NCBI RefSeq assembly: GCF_000181875.2
Contig: NZ_ABJZ02000005.1
Coordinates: 372,001-436,000 of the forward strand
DNA from: [Borrelia] finlandensis
GTDB lineage: Bacteria > Spirochaetota > Spirochaetia > Borreliales > Borreliaceae
Length of the DNA: 64,000 nucleotides
Direction of reading: 5' to 3'
Positions 61,127-64,000 of this stretch are shown piece after piece. The notes below the pieces were generated by a model. It did no database searches. It was not told the DNA's origin and saw nothing but the letters and a program-made list of their open reading frames with translations. Position numbers and translations under genes: made by a program. The stretch's first letter is position 1; each line of letters opens with the position of its first letter.

Positions 61127-61155
61127 AATATATATCTTTGTTTAATACATGTCAA
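61127..61155 (-). promoter_or_regulatory. Near-consensus promoter inside the rRNA repeat spacer
   Basis: On the minus strand TTGACA (61150-61155, perfect) is followed by 17 bp and TATATT (61127-61132, five of six). The start would be near 61120, about 40 bases before the 23S 5' end. It is the best promoter match in the window. It would let the left 23S-5S unit be transcribed independently of the right one. Confidence 0.8.
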
Positions 61156-61173
61156 TATATATTTCATTTTTTA

Positions 61174-61189
61174 TGTTATTTAAATAACA
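61174..61189. promoter_or_regulatory. 16-bp perfect palindrome upstream of the rRNA promoter
   Basis: TGTTATTTAAATAACA is perfectly self-complementary and centred about 26 bp upstream of the -35 box. It lies within an A+T-rich upstream region that could act as an UP element. It may be a protein-binding site or chance in A+T-rich DNA. Confidence 0.4.
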
Positions 61190-61255
61190 CATTCAAAAAC
61201 ACTAATATTTAAAAACGCAAAAATAAAATCAAAGTTAAAAGCATAAAAACAAAAA

Positions 61256-61367
61256 CCCTGGCAATAACCTACTCTCCCGCGAACTCGCAGTACCATCAGC
61301 GAATAAGAGCTTAACTTCTGTGTTCGGAATGATAACAGGTGTTTCCTCTTTTCTTTAACCACCAGGG
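61256..61367 (-). rRNA. rrf: 5S ribosomal RNA, second (right) copy
   Basis: 112 bases on the minus strand, identical to the left copy except for one base at 61269 (C here, T at 58025 on the plus strand). The closing helix CCCTGG/CCAGGG and conserved 5S core are intact. It ends the right-hand 23S-5S unit, about 100 bp before the promoter of the left unit. Confidence 0.95.
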
Positions 61368-61387
61368 TTTTTATAAGGAAGACAAAA

Positions 61388-64000
<2,613 letters not shown>

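Overview
The window is chromosomal DNA of a Lyme-disease-group Borrelia (Borreliella burgdorferi sensu lato). The evidence is the very A+T-rich composition, the bmpD-C-A-B lipoprotein cluster, the hpk1/rrp1 pair, and two tandem 23S-5S rRNA units with no 16S next to them. The gene order matches what I recall of B. burgdorferi B31 loci BB0369 to BB0420 followed by the rrl/rrf repeat. That correspondence is from memory and was not looked up. Some proteins (for example BmpA) differ from the B31 sequence as I remember it, so this is probably another strain or species of the complex. I cannot name it.

Layout. 1-6972 (minus): a Clp ATPase cut by the window edge, three aminoacyl-tRNA synthetases (tyrS, glyS, gltX) and a small membrane protein. 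7037-10617 (plus): an operon of an HD-GYP protein, Pfs, MetK and LuxS (methyl recycling and AI-2). 10628-14629 (minus): a predicted outer-membrane protein, a HIT protein, MgtE and a putative trehalase. 14742-19320 (minus): four paralogous basic membrane lipoproteins. 19389-31294 (minus): a terminator, then the transcription/translation block, read from the right as tRNA-Thr, rpmG, tRNA-Trp, secE, nusG, rplK, rplA, rplJ, rplL, rpoB, rpoC, rpsL, rpsG. 31368-41149: mostly genus-restricted envelope proteins, with gltP, proS and the BB0405/BB0406 outer-membrane pair. 41199-44191 (minus): manA and a fructose/mannose PTS permease. 44364-46647 (plus): an overlapping operon containing a membrane-anchored non-specific nuclease. 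47507-52487 (plus): cheR, cheB, a TraB-family protein, adk and the porin dipA. 52506-57913 (minus): the Hpk1 hybrid kinase and the Rrp1 diguanylate cyclase. 58012-64000 (minus): 5S, 23S, 5S, and a 23S truncated by the window end.

How the genes fit together. Two cyclic-di-GMP components are here, the Rrp1 synthase with its Hpk1 sensor and the HD-GYP phosphodiesterase. Pfs and MetK support methylation reactions, including the chemoreceptor methylation done by CheR and reversed by CheB. Scavenging functions dominate the rest (nucleoside-binding Bmp lipoproteins, surface nuclease, sugar PTS, anion porin, amino-acid symporter), as expected of a parasite with little biosynthesis.

I found no mobile element, prophage, CRISPR array or horizontally acquired island. 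The points most worth a second look are three proteins in which a regulatory or catalytic module looks degenerate: the second AAA+ module of the Clp ATPase, the metal site of the HD-GYP protein, and the receiver of CheB. Others are a near-consensus promoter plus a 16-bp palindrome inside the rRNA repeat, a probable frameshift at the start of the 34270-35820 gene, and a dyad upstream of fruA.
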